DNA from: Spizellomyces punctatus DAOM BR117
Taxonomy: Eukaryota; Chytridiomycota; Chytridiomycetes; Spizellomycetales; Spizellomycetaceae
DNA length: 64,000 nucleotides
NCBI RefSeq assembly: GCF_000182565.1
Contig: NW_015971538.1
Coordinates: 144,713 to 208,712, forward strand
Direction of reading: 5' to 3'
Below, one piece after another: positions 36,930-47,062 of the stretch; within the stretch, counting starts at the first letter, position 1, and the number at the start of each line of letters is the position of its first letter. The position numbers were made by a program, and so were the translations under genes. The notes beneath the pieces were generated by a model. It was not told the DNA's origin. It saw nothing but the letters and a program-made list of their open reading frames with translations, and did no database searches.

Positions 36930-38559
36930 ATGAACGTGACGCCTAAAATTGTACGTAAACATCAAACTGTGCGTGTAGCACAAGGGTTGCCAGGCCACCA
37001 ACGCGACCGTGATGGCACCTTGCTGTCGCTGGACGTGGCTTCTGTACCGGAAGATGAGACAGATCACCATCCCGCCCCACCACACCCCGCGCTGCTTCCA
37101 CACGAAACGTCGCTGCTGCTCGTCGCGTCAAAGGGGTCCGGCAAGACGACGTTGATCTGTAATTTGCTCGATTTCTACAGAGCATTTTTTCATACAATAC
37201 TTGTGTTCAGCCCCACAATCAACAACGATTCAAAATGGGTGAGTACCTCTTCTTGTCTTTTCCGTTTACGGTTGGCCAGCATGACGATGGCTCGCCGTTG
37301 GTTTTCATACCGCGTCACCCATTCGAGGTTATCTGCGCGGTTGTTTTTGGTGTTGCCGTCGATATGGTCAATCTCGGGTGAACAGTGTTTAAGGAGCGAA
37401 TGTTTTTCGTCTGGATAAAATGTGTCTCCAACAATACGATGGATGAGGTAGTTTTTGTACTTGATCATGACTTGCATGTAGCCGTTACTGCCGATGTACC
37501 CAAACGTACGTCCACCGTTCGCATGTTCTATACGCCCATGTGACGAGACTTTGACTGGTAGGGTTGGGTGGTCAAACCATACTTCGTACTCGCCAGGCTG
37601 TAACATGAGGTCTTGATTGGCGTATTTCCATTCGTAACCCCGATAACGGAATTGAGTATTGCCGTGTTTTTTGAAGTGATACCATAACGTTGGTTGGGAT
37701 ACCCCGATTGATTTTGCCGCAGCGTTTATAGATCTGAATTCTGTTTCTGAATCGTCCAACTCGATTCTAACCACTCTTCTATTTGCTGGTGTCCATTTCC
37801 TCATTTTTCTCATAGGATTGGGTCAAGGGCCAGAAACTGTTGGCGCGCAACACAAAACTCGAAAAGTTTGTCAAATCCCTCGAAACGAAAAGGGCCCGCG
37901 ACCTTTCAGGCGTTGTCGTAGGGCGTGAACCGATGGAGTTGGCTAGAGAACGGGAGAAGGAAGACGATATTGTCGACGAGGATGATTTCACAGGATATAT
38001 CCCCGATGAATGTTTTCTCGACGATTACAATGAACAGATGCTGGTCGATGTGATGAATGAACAAGACAAGTTAATCAAATGGCTTAAAGCCCACGGAGGG
38101 CACAAGACGGTTGCGAATCGCCTTTTACTGATTTTCGATGATATGGTCGGGTCGTCCCTCTTTTCGAACGCAAGAAACAATGCCTTCAAACGTCTCAACT
38201 CCAATCTGCGCCACTACTCTGCTTCTGCCATTATTGTGTCCCAGTCGTACAAGGAACTTCCACGCATCTGCCGAGTCAATGCCTCGGGTGTCATCTTGTT
38301 TGAAACGCCTAATGAAAAAGAGTTGGAAGTGTTATACGAAGAAAATCCTTGCTCGCTCAAGAAAAACGATTGGCTTTCCTGTTATTACGAATGTACAGCT
38401 GACCCATTCTCGTTCATGATGATCAACTATAAGCGGCCGAAACAACTCAGGATCTCAAAACGATTCGATGAGTTTTTGCTGTGCGATACGATGAAAGGTA
38501 TCCCGGATCGACGGCCACCAATGAGATCTGCCGCAGATGACCATCCACCAACCATATAA
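36930..38559 (+). CDS. DNA-packaging ATPase (FtsK/HerA, A32-like), two exons
   Basis: Exon 1 is 36930-37238 and exon 2 is 37816-38559; they join in phase 0 after a Trp codon to give 350 residues (an upstream ATG at 36903 adds nine). The Walker A motif L-L-V-A-S-K-G-S-G-K-T-T lies at about 60 and Walker B L-L-L-I-F-D-D-M in exon 2. The sensor-like segment S-A-S-A-I-I-V-S-Q-S-Y follows. It powers genome packaging into the capsid. The halves are separated by a 577-nt intron with an antisense HNH gene; each half alone would be non-functional. Confidence 0.85.
37190..37813 (-). CDS. HNH homing endonuclease inside ATPase intron (antisense)
   Basis: 207 residues. The N-terminal helix-turn-helix (NUMOD1-like: S-I-N-A-A-A-K-S-I-G-V-S) is followed by a NUMOD4-like region (Y-E-V-W-F-D-H-P then S-S-H-G-R-I) and a textbook HNH motif (I-D-H-I-D-G-N-T-K-N-N-R, then D-N-L-E-W-V-T). 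The start codon is two bases from the intron end and the stop lies 49 nt inside exon 1. Active-site residues are intact, so it may still be functional. Confidence 0.9.
   Translation of the reverse strand: MRKMRKWTPANRRVVRIELDDSETEFRSINAAAKSIGVSQPTLWYHFKKHGNTQFRYRGYEWKYANQDLMLQPGEYEVWFDHPTLPVKVSSHGRIEHANGGRTFGYIGSNGYMQVMIKYKNYLIHRIVGDTFYPDEKHSLLKHCSPEIDHIDGNTKNNRADNLEWVTRYENQRRAIVMLANRKRKRQEEVLTHFESLLIVGLNTSIV
37239..37815 (+). other. GT-AG intron in packaging ATPase gene, host to an HNH gene
   Basis: 577 nt. Donor GTGAGTACCT, acceptor TTTTTCTCATAG, and a good branch site CTAAC at 37767-37771. It is filled end to end by an antisense HNH gene whose start codon abuts the acceptor AG. Confidence 0.85.
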
Positions 38560-38561
38560 AA
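38555..38561 (+). promoter_or_regulatory. TATA box for the 38601 gene
   Basis: TATAAAA overlapping the stop codon of the ATPase gene, about 40 bp before the ATG at 38601. It is the reason for rejecting the nearer ATG at 38565. Confidence 0.55.
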
Positions 38562-38600
38562 GTCGTGGCTTGGCTAGGTTTTTCCCTGCCACCAACAAAA

Positions 38601-39008
38601 ATGACTTCTTCCGACTATTATGCGTTCCGATACGAAATCATTACCTTACATGCTGGCGTTGATGTCCGAGCGGTCGTCGAAGTCCGAAAACCTGGCTGCC
38701 GGCTCCCGTTTACTGACGTAATCACGAATTACCATACCCGTGGCTTGAAACCTGTGTTTACGGATCTGTTTATTTCCGCTGATTGGGGGACATGTTTGGC
38801 TGATTACAAGTTTTTGCGCCAATTGTGGGACGACCTAGAAATGGACGGAACGTTTGATGTTGACATGTTACTCAGCGACGCCACGCGGCGGTGCCTACCC
38901 CAAACCGAGGCGCTGATTCCAGACGCCGAGCCTCGTGTATATAGACGTTCTTTGGAAGAAGTGCGTGATCGGATTATGGCGCTTGTCCCTGTCACTCTCA
39001 CCGAATAA
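38601..39008 (+). CDS. Unknown provirus protein, 135 aa
   Basis: Starts at 38601 because the TATA box at 38555 would place the transcript start after the ATG at 38565. Mixed alpha/beta sequence with an Arg/Glu-rich C-terminal helix. Not recognised. Confidence 0.6.
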   Translation: MTSSDYYAFRYEIITLHAGVDVRAVVEVRKPGCRLPFTDVITNYHTRGLKPVFTDLFISADWGTCLADYKFLRQLWDDLEMDGTFDVDMLLSDATRRCLPQTEALIPDAEPRVYRRSLEEVRDRIMALVPVTLTE

Positions 39009-39031
39009 ATAAAACGCCTCACTTGTAAACA

Positions 39032-39424
39032 ATGTCTTGTCTATTTAAACTCCTCCAAAACTTTTCTTATTTCTGTCCTGACTGTACACGTATGGGCTTA
39101 TTCGACCCTACACCCCCACTCATGGCTTCCACCCCCGCATTAGGCCCATTCCCTTCCAACGCCCCTCGCCCAGCAGGCTTTTTTGCGACAGTTGCTGAAC
39201 CGGCCCAAACTCCTCCCCCGGCGGCCGATTATTACAAGGAGGGCGGGCTTGAGACCATCGACATTTTGAAAGCCAAACTGTCGACTGAACAATTCGAGGG
39301 ATTCTGTCTTGGAAACGTGTACAAGTACCTGACGAGAGCGGGCAAGAAACCGGACAACTCCAAATCCGATGATTTCAAGAAAGCGTACTATTATTTAGGC
39401 TTGCTGGCTGGTCCTAAAGAGTAA
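39032..39424 (+). CDS. DUF3310 protein, right copy
   Basis: 130 residues. A Cys-containing, Pro-rich N-terminus (P-A-L-G-P-F-P-S-N-A-P-R-P) precedes a DUF3310 domain at about 66-126 that is almost identical to the left copy at 13304-13795. It ends seven bases before the right repeat and reads outwards, mirroring the left gene. A TGTAAACA string precedes the ATG. Confidence 0.75.
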   Translation: MSCLFKLLQNFSYFCPDCTRMGLFDPTPPLMASTPALGPFPSNAPRPAGFFATVAEPAQTPPPAADYYKEGGLETIDILKAKLSTEQFEGFCLGNVYKYLTRAGKKPDNSKSDDFKKAYYYLGLLAGPKE

Positions 39425-39431
39425 TGTAGAC

Positions 39432-39609
39432 TTTCAAACTCCGCTCTTGTGTAACCCATTACGTCATCAATCAACACGTGATTTTCTACTGGCCCGCCCC
39501 ACGTGACCCATTCTCACTCTTGTGTAACCTTCCAGTGTGGCACAGTCATGTAGGGGTGGCACAGTCATGTAATGGTCTAAATCCTCCTTATACTATATCA
39601 TCCCCATTC
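39432..39609 (-). repeat. Right terminal inverted repeat, 178 bp
   Basis: Inverted copy of 12698-12875 carrying the same internal direct repeats. Host sequence starts at 39610; the bases flanking the two ends do not form an obvious target-site duplication. Confidence 0.95.
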
Positions 39610-40886
39610 AGGAATTTATGAAATAGGTAGACTACTAAAAGGAGGTGGTATAACGGCATGTGTATGATGCTGGGGCGGGTTATCGGAGTGCATTTCCAAA
39701 CTTCAGGGATGCATTCAAAGCCCAACGAAATCACCATCTTTTATCTGAATGAACACCCCGGTGCCGATCCGCCTTCGCTACTATCGTTTCTGTATTCACC
39801 TAAGCAAATACCTTTCTCAAATTAGTCCAGTCAGATTTTTGGACCAAGGGAGCAGTCTTTGCTAATTAGCTTTCACATTGCATCTTTGGCATAGGCAATG
39901 TGCTGATCTAGTGGCAAAACTTGCAGGCCAACCAAATGAGAACGTTTCTGGGCATTCGTAAACAACAACAGTTGCTCAACAGCGTCAGGGTCCGCTGAAA
40001 CCCTGCAATACGGTCACAATCTGATTCGGCTGACATTGCTCGCCATCCCGATCATGTTTACGTAAGCCACCATATTGCAATTAAGGTTTTCGTCTGTGTA
40101 ATCTAATGATCACCAGCACATGTGTCTCTCCAAGAGTTACTGTACAATCCCAAGTTCACCAAATAGCAACCCATCCTTTGATCGAGGCCTTAATCCTCAA
40201 TGGCTGGATATCGGGACACATCTATCGTAAATTCTGGAAGGACATATCCTTGAATTGCACAAGTTCAAATATCTGTTGTAGAGCTACAAATTCATCTGTT
40301 TGGTGCTTCTAAACTATTACGTCGTGTACTCTAATCTACCAAATGTGTAGATGTTATCTGGAGAGAACACAAAGGATTGTCGGTTTTCTGGCTCCACAAA
40401 TCGCTTCTGTTTCGAGAACCTCTTAAATTGCGTTCGGACAGCCTGGATGCAACAGTCCATGCTTCATCTTTCAAACCTCGGCCAACATTGGGCCACCGCG
40501 TACTGATCATCGTATACCATTTCTCATTTTTCAATTTTCAGCTGGTTGGGGGCATCCTTTTCGATGGGTGAATACTGATGCTGACACCATATGTAATTAA
40601 CTACCATTGGGATGCACTTCTTCATACTATTGAAAGTGGCCATCAAGGTAAAACATCGCATTGCTTGGCACACAAAACATTATAATTGGATGGAATGTGG
40701 ATTACTTAAGCCTAAAAAGGCAAGAATTTGTGACATCAGCAGCATTAATTATCGTCAAGCCCCATCACTGCATGCCAGCGAGTAGATGGCGGATTAGAAC
40801 GTCCAAAGCTTCACTGCAGCTGGCACCTGAATCTCGGCTGGTTATTCTCAGTACACTCCGTTTCTTCCATCATCGTTTGCTTGAAC
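39610..40886. other. Host intergenic region right of the provirus
   Basis: 1.3 kb without a convincing gene. The only gene-like stretch is a 130-nt frame on the minus strand at 39873-40002, preceded by a CAG acceptor and ending in TGA, which could be a terminal exon or a remnant. No transposase, tRNA or integrase trace was seen beside the insertion point. Confidence 0.3.
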
Positions 40887-42632
40887 ATGGTTCTTTTGCC
40901 GCAGCATACGCGGCAAAGTCAGTACAAACGTCTCTGGCGTTTGAAATGGTCCAACTGCATGCTAGCAGTACGATCCTATCGCCTAATGCAATGCCTACTA
41001 TTGCTGGTTTGGATAGTGCTGGTATTTGGTTGGTGGAAGCCAAGCAAGGAGAGGGACAATGTGAACGATTTATTTGATTTATGGAGACTTGACAGGCATC
41101 GTCTCAGGTACGAGCCAATCTCGAGAATTTGCATCCTCGGTGACATAAAGACATGCACGCCTATTAGACTGCCTGGAATTCAAGGGCAAGGCTCGCACCA
41201 CGTTGGAGCCTTGCCACACTACATTCCTTCCGTCCAGCAAGATCCAGTACCACTATGTCTCGTGTCAGTCTGGGAACGCGGACCACTCCCGAAATATATC
41301 CGCGCTGCTCTTGACACATTTGGCACCGGATCCTCCCGCCCTTACGCCAACCTGTATCTCTTCCTACCTCCAACATATGGTTTGCAACATCTCAATGATT
41401 TGTACGAAGGAGAAGGACGGTGGCCTTCCAATGTCTATGTAATTGATATTGGACAAGTGCACGCACGATGGAATGTGACAGGATGGAATGGGTTTGTGTC
41501 AGACCATCTATGTAGACTCTACGGGATTGGTGTACATAGGAATCAATGTAAACAATTGAGAAAGGCGGTCAACCACAGCACACTAACGAGAGGATCAAAC
41601 TTGGGTGAGCATTTTCATGCGTTTGTGATATCTCTTTCCAAAAACCTTTGAGATTAACCGTACGACCAACTCCTAATACCAGTTCAGTTGCGGCCCGTCT
41701 ACGGTCAGCTCTTTTATCCGTGGACGAACCCCTCGCGCTGCTCGGCCTGGGCATGGTCTGACCTCGATACAATGTGGGGCGACCTCCCCACTCTCCTTGA
41801 CGCACCCGTCTTTAATGTCGAGACCGACGTTTTTACACTATCATTTGGAGACTCGTGGCGGTTGTACACACGTGGTCAATTTACGGCCTTCAATCAGCAC
41901 CGCCCAAAAATCAATGATGCCTGGCGTTCTTGCAAGCAACTCAAAACTCTTGACGATACCATAGCTTTCTTCAATAGTACAGATTGGGCAGCCTTGGATG
42001 AAGGATGCGGCGCTGATGCCGTTCTGAAATCTGATTTCACCCTTACAGAAGCTCCAATCCAGGAGGCAGACTGGACGCATGTCGTTCTATCACGCTCTGA
42101 TAGGGGTATCCTTACAAACTGTCGATCTGCAAATAACAGTGTACAGATCCGTCATAAATGCCGGGAAGCTATGCGAAAGATCACCTCCGAACTCGTAAAT
42201 TCCAACCGCACATCACCCTTCTCTTTGCCTCCAGTCGAATCTCGCCCGCTCAAACTCTACCAACCAGAAGACAAAAGAGAGATGTGCTCCTACTGGCTCC
42301 CGCAAGACCAACAATGGTGCGTGGCGAATTCCATATCGGAGGACGTCGCATGGTGGGTTCACGTGGCCAACAGCAATGGGTCAATAGGTAAAAAGTACCT
42401 CTACTCTACTGCCAATTCCCAGCGTGACACGGCAGCAGAGATTCAAGTCATTGAGTCCGCTCTTTTCCATCTTCAAAACTGGAAGCACCAAAACTTGACG
42501 GTCTTGTTTGATCCGGACGTAGATGACCGGGCTTTAAAAGTAGGCCGGGGGGTTATTGAGGTATACGAAAATAGGAATGACGGAGACGAAGAATCGAAGG
42601 GAATCATCATGCGATATGTCAACCTGGCATAA
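40887..42632 (+). CDS. Golgi-type glycosyltransferase-like protein (DUF6625-like)
   Basis: Exons 40887-41604 and 41683-42632 (78-nt intron, phase 1), 555 residues. A short basic N-terminus and one hydrophobic helix at about 36-52 (L-L-L-L-V-W-I-V-L-V-F-G) give type II membrane topology. The lumenal part has V-S-V-W-E-R-G-P-L-P-K-Y-I and, after the junction, W-A-W-S-D-L-D-T-M-W-G-D-L, which resembles the DxD segment of DUF6625-type glycosyltransferases. Several N-glycosylation sites. The family call is moderate; the membrane topology is clear. Confidence 0.6.
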
Positions 42633-43756
42633 AACGCAACATTTATCTCTATACCCTGGTGAAAGTATATAGCATTTTTGGAATATTGGTGTGCAGTATT
42701 AGTTTTTTTTAAGGTTTGCTTTAAGCTTATGTTCCTCTTGTATATCCTATTGAGTCGTGAATGTAAATTCTCTTTGTAACATGCTTCATATTGTATAAAG
42801 GCTTAACTTTCTGTAAAGATCCGTGAGCTGACAGACAGGAGAACATCATTAAGCACAATTCCGTTGCGACAATGCCCTGGTTCTTAAGGTCTCCTCACGC
42901 ATTAACACACTGAAAAGGGTTTCATAAATGTGCAACTGCAGTGGTTGTAAGACATCATAGGCTGGGAGACACAACACCTATTCAATCACAGACTCGTTCT
43001 CCCACAATATCGGCATATTTAACGTTTTTTTTTTGGAAAGAAACATAACGGGCGGTTGTCCAAATTATTGATCACTGTCAACCCAGGGGTTCATATTACC
43101 TAGACATATCTCGAGTCCCGAGCGAAGCGACCCAAACCAAGCAAGCCACCGACGGGATGGACTTGTATAGGATAATACATTGCAGATATGCACAGGCCTC
43201 AAGGAAACCTTCTGATGGGACGGCAAAACAAGTCGAGGGCACAAGTCTTATCCTGAAGCCTCTACTTCCAAACTCTTGCAGTTCAATGATCATCCTTGCT
43301 ACGTACTTGCCACAGTTTTATAAGTATATTTCAAGTCATAGAAAAAAAAGGTGTGCCATTTACAGAATGAACCGAATCAGTTCCGACAAGGCGTGCAAAT
43401 CTCTCGCAGCGAATATCACTGACGTTTTCCATTCCATGGCTGAGCAGGATGTGGCCAGTTGATAAGTATCCAGGCGACATATTAACTTTATTCCTACACT
43501 CAGCGAGAAAAAGAGCTTTGTTGCGCGACCAAAGATACAGCAGTTCTTGCCTCGAAAAATTTCAAAGCTCCAGAATAGCAACAACGATAGGCAGAGGAGG
43601 TTATTTCAAACTGAAGACGCTCGGGATGGAGCAAGCCGACCAGTAGCGGGATTACGATATCTTGCTTATTGCTGATTCAGCCTCACGTGATTTTGAACGC
43701 AACCATAACTCCTCCATCGCTGTTGCCAGTCTTTGTCTTTAAATCAATGCTGAACG
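42633..43756. other. Intergenic region
   Basis: 1.1 kb between the glycosyltransferase-like gene and the ZRANB2-like gene. Short frames are present but none has coding character. No repeat, RNA or mobile element is recognised. Confidence 0.35.
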
Positions 43757-44799
43757 ATGCCACCTCAGCGAGGGAAATCTGGCGCAGGCCGACCGGACCA
43801 GGCGGATGAAATTGGATCCGAGGCGGCAAAGAAATATAATGGACTGTTTTCTGAGAAGGTGAGATTTCTCAACTGATCTGCATCGGGGGGCGCAGCTGCT
43901 TTGCTTTTTCTACCCAAACGCATTGGAAGCTATCATGCCACCCAAAGCGTCCTAAAGACCATCGCTGACCTCATTGGCACCTCAGGACTGGAAATGTAAA
44001 CTTTGTTCCAATATCAACTGGGCTCGACGAAACGTGTGCAATCAGGTAATGTGATCAGTTCACACGCTGTAAAGATTAGATTACTGAGCCGCATGCTATT
44101 AGTGTCAATCTCCAAAGCCTGGCAGTGGCACGGACGCCCAGAGGGAAGGGCACGGTGGAGGGTTCTTTGATAGAGGTGGGTTTGTTCCCACATTGCGAGG
44201 AGCTCCAAGAAATCATAGCTCTAAACTACAGTGTAGAGGCGGAAATCGAGTACAGAGAGACACGCTATCAAGATGATGATGAGTATGACGATTTTGGAAG
44301 GCTAAAAAAGAAGAAGCGAAATGGGAGTGGGCAGGAAGGGTCAGCTGAGCCGGTGTCCCGTCCTCGAATGGCAGCGGAAGCGGACCAAAAGGTTGAAAAA
44401 CAAGATCGCGACGATGATGATGACGATGATGGCGATGGGGATGATGGAAAATGGGATGCATGGGCAGATATTCTAGGCGACGATACGAAAACCGAATCAG
44501 TTGGAACTAAAGCAACCAGCGTCGCCTCCGAGGAGAAGACATACGCCGCCAAACTTGAACGAGACAGATCCCCTCAAAGGGATCGTGATTACCGCTACAG
44601 AGACCGCAGGCGATCTCGTAGTCGGTCTCGATCTAGAACGCGATCTGACCATGGTGAGCGAAGAGGATACGAACGTCGGAGTCGGTCTCCAAGATATCGA
44701 AATGGGCCGAGGGGGGAACGCTCCTATTCCAGGGAAGAGGATAGGGGATACCGAAGAGTCAGTAGAAGTCGATCTCGCGATCGGTATAGGAGAAGATGA
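43757..44799 (+). CDS. ZRANB2: ZRANB2-like zinc-finger SR protein
   Basis: Exons 43757-43858, 43986-44045, 44103-44175 and 44237-44799; 265 residues. A RanBP2-type zinc finger spans about 35-60 (D-W-K-C-K-L-C ... N-W-A-R-R-N-V-C-N-Q-C), followed by the family signature G-G-G-F-F-D-R and a D-D-E-Y-D-D-F-G-R segment. The C-terminal 90 residues are an Arg/Ser domain. In animals ZRANB2 binds single-stranded AGGUAA motifs and modulates splicing; that would suit this intron-rich genome. Intron 3 uses the second of two nearby AGs (44235-44236), because the first would create a stop. Confidence 0.85.
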
Positions 44800-44955
44800 C
44801 CGCGTTTTAATGTGCACCAGCGGTTGGGGTCTTTCATTCAGACAAGAATTATCAGCGCTGTGCTACATCCATCATCGGTGCAAGACGATTGTAAATCCTT
44901 GCTCAGTATCATGATCTTGTCTATAATTTACTGTTGCAATGACCCTCATGGATGA

Positions 44956-46732
44956 CTACTTTTTCCCTGACGGTGGAGACGGTGGCGGGCCGATGACAAT
45001 GCCATCTTGATCCTCCTTCAGTTTCCCAGCAGTCAACCCTTGTTCTAACTCCTTAAAGGATACTTCGCCAGATCCTCGGGCCAATGGCTACAATGTCATC
45101 GTGGCGGTCAGAACGCGGACTTGTCAAAAAAAACCTGCATCTTGTCCTACCTTTGGTTGCGATGGATCAGGCTTCCATCCAATCTAATCGGAAACATGTT
45201 CAGATTAAGGGTTGCCAGTTAGATGCCTGGGTTTCTCTTTCTTCATCGACTTACCATATATATGACCTAAATGGTATAGATATGACGAAAGTAAGTACGG
45301 TGCCCGTTACCTCCACTGGGACCAGAAGTGCAGTACCTGAAAGGTTGCGGGGACGCTTCCATCATCATTTCCGTAAATCTCTGTATCATGAAACATTGAC
45401 ATCGTAAACACAACACACATCCGCAGGAATACTAGTATGACTGACCTTTGTAGGTAGCCGCTGCAGCCATGAGTGTGTCACGTGATATATAAGGTTTCCT
45501 TCAAAAGGGCACAGTGTAAACCGTAGATCAATAAGCCAAGATGGAAGTTTACCATTTATGAAATTACCTAGCGGCAATCGCATTGCTCTCCCCCATGGCT
45601 CTCAAATCATCCATTAATTCGAACATTGAAGGATAATTCACAGCAATTTCATCCACATCAACAGTGATGAGATTAAACCCGGCACGTTGAAGAAGGTTCG
45701 CCACGTCCCGGACATCTATGTCATCGTCATTAACTTCTGATGTTAAAGACCACTTCACTGTCTCATCACCGAATCTTACCAGTCATTGGCGAAATGTGGG
45801 GAGAAACACCTCCTTCGCGGTCAATTTCGGCCAGTTGGAGAGAGGTTCTAAGCGGTCCGATAAGTCTAATTCAAGCAAAGTCTCAAAGACAGAAGGTACA
45901 TACCGCAGTTCATAAAGAGTGTCACCACCAAACATGGCCCCAATGAAGACACCGTCTGGCTTCAATGCTCGCTGTGCTTGGATCAGCGTCCCGGGGATAT
46001 CGTTTACCCAATGCATACTTAGACTGCTCATGATGGCATCCACAGAGTTTTCTTCGAATGGCAGGGATTCTTCGTCACCAGCTATGCGCTCCGTTGGCAC
46101 TATATACAGTATCAAAGAGAGCCCTCATGCATTACACCGAGTAGAATAAACTTACCTTCGTATTCAATATCTTTGTCTCGATATAGGAGTTTTTCTAATC
46201 GCGCAAGATTGCCATTAGTTATCTGAAATCACTGTGATTACAAAAATACAATCAACTCACCCGACATATCATACATGATCAGTTTGTCCATCATATCAGA
46301 ATCCACAAACTTGATAATATGCCCAGCGCCTGAACCCAGATCTATCACTTTTGAAAATCGCCGCTTAATGTCCTTTGTAAACCCAAGAATTCGTTAAGAC
46401 TTTTCCGAATGTTGGAATGCTGACCCTTGTTCGGTCCGCATCCGCGTCGCAGCCGACAGATCCCGCCATACACCGAAATATCAACCCACCAGCAACCGAT
46501 CCACCAACCGATCGGCAACCTCATCCTTCAAGTAATCCACATCCCGACTCTCTTTTCGTAACGCTGCTCGGTCGCGTTGTCGCTTTTTGACAGAGCGGTT
46601 GAAGATGTGTTGAACAGGAGGTAGATTGGATGAAGTTGCAAGGTGGGCACATGAACTCCGTTGCGCAGCTAATGTGAGCGATGTACGGAGAAGGGGATAG
46701 AGGTAAGGTAACCGCGGAGGTATGCGATGCAT
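44956..46732 (-). CDS. NDUFAF5: NDUFAF5-like complex I assembly methyltransferase/hydroxylase
   Basis: Eleven exons: 46732-46490, 46372-46261, 46194-46156, 46099-45904, 45847-45780, 45736-45568, 45498-45446, 45380-45337, 45266-45255, 45183-45151 and 45087-44956; 366 residues. A mitochondrial-type N-terminus is followed by [16 protein letters not shown] and the SAM motif [10 protein letters not shown] (about 90-100). Then come [17 protein letters not shown] and the C-terminal [15 protein letters not shown]5 hydroxylates an arginine of a complex I subunit in mitochondria. Exon 9 is only 12 nt and its removal would delete four residues. Confidence 0.9.
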
Positions 46733-47062
46733 TACGGAATTTGGAGGTGCTCAAGTACAAGTGCAAAGTAGACGAACAGTTGTCATGATCGGACACGTGG
46801 CGTGTGGCGCTGACATGAGGTAAGCGAATCTCTGGTTTGGTGTGGAGTGCAGTAGATCTCAGTGCCATATTCCTGCAGCAACGTCTTCAGTCATGAAGAT
46901 TACAGAGTTGAAACACTCAGGACGGATTGAACAATAAGGATCAATTAGCCAATCGCCATTGGCGTCAAAGCGATGAATTGATCATCATCTTATGAAGTCC
47001 TGAATCAAGCGTCCAAAGTACAACTGTCGGCCAGCTCTACCTAAGACCTTAGATGGGCAAGC
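46733..47062. other. Intergenic region
   Basis: 330 nt between two minus-strand genes; should hold the NDUFAF5 promoter and the PDI-like terminator. Nothing else seen. Confidence 0.35.

Larger units (their letters stand above)
12698..39609. mobile_element. Integrated polinton-like virus (complete provirus)
   Basis: 26,912 bp bounded by 178-bp terminal inverted repeats. It contains family B DNA polymerase, major and minor capsid proteins and an A32-type packaging ATPase, the core set of Preplasmiviricota, plus thymidylate synthase, a dUTPase-like protein, a lipase and a phage-like fibre. Every recognisable core gene is open once the two introns are removed. Missing from what I can recognise are a retroviral-type or tyrosine integrase and an adenain-like protease, which separates it from classical Polinton/Maverick elements. 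The element sits between two host genes and disrupts neither. Confidence 0.9.

Noticed and set aside
37239-37418. Continuation of the ATPase frame past 37238 as coding
   Set aside because: It reads into the HNH gene antisense without family resemblance, and the second ATPase half needs the splice.
12698-39609. Fragment of a giant virus (NCLDV) or a classical Polinton/Maverick
   Set aside because: Small size, terminal repeats and a protein-primed-type polymerase argue against an NCLDV fragment; lack of a recognisable integrase and protease argues against a classical Polinton.
39873-40002. Host gene fragment right of the provirus
   Set aside because: The stretch looks like a terminal exon, but no convincing upstream exons were found, so it is mentioned only under the intergenic region.
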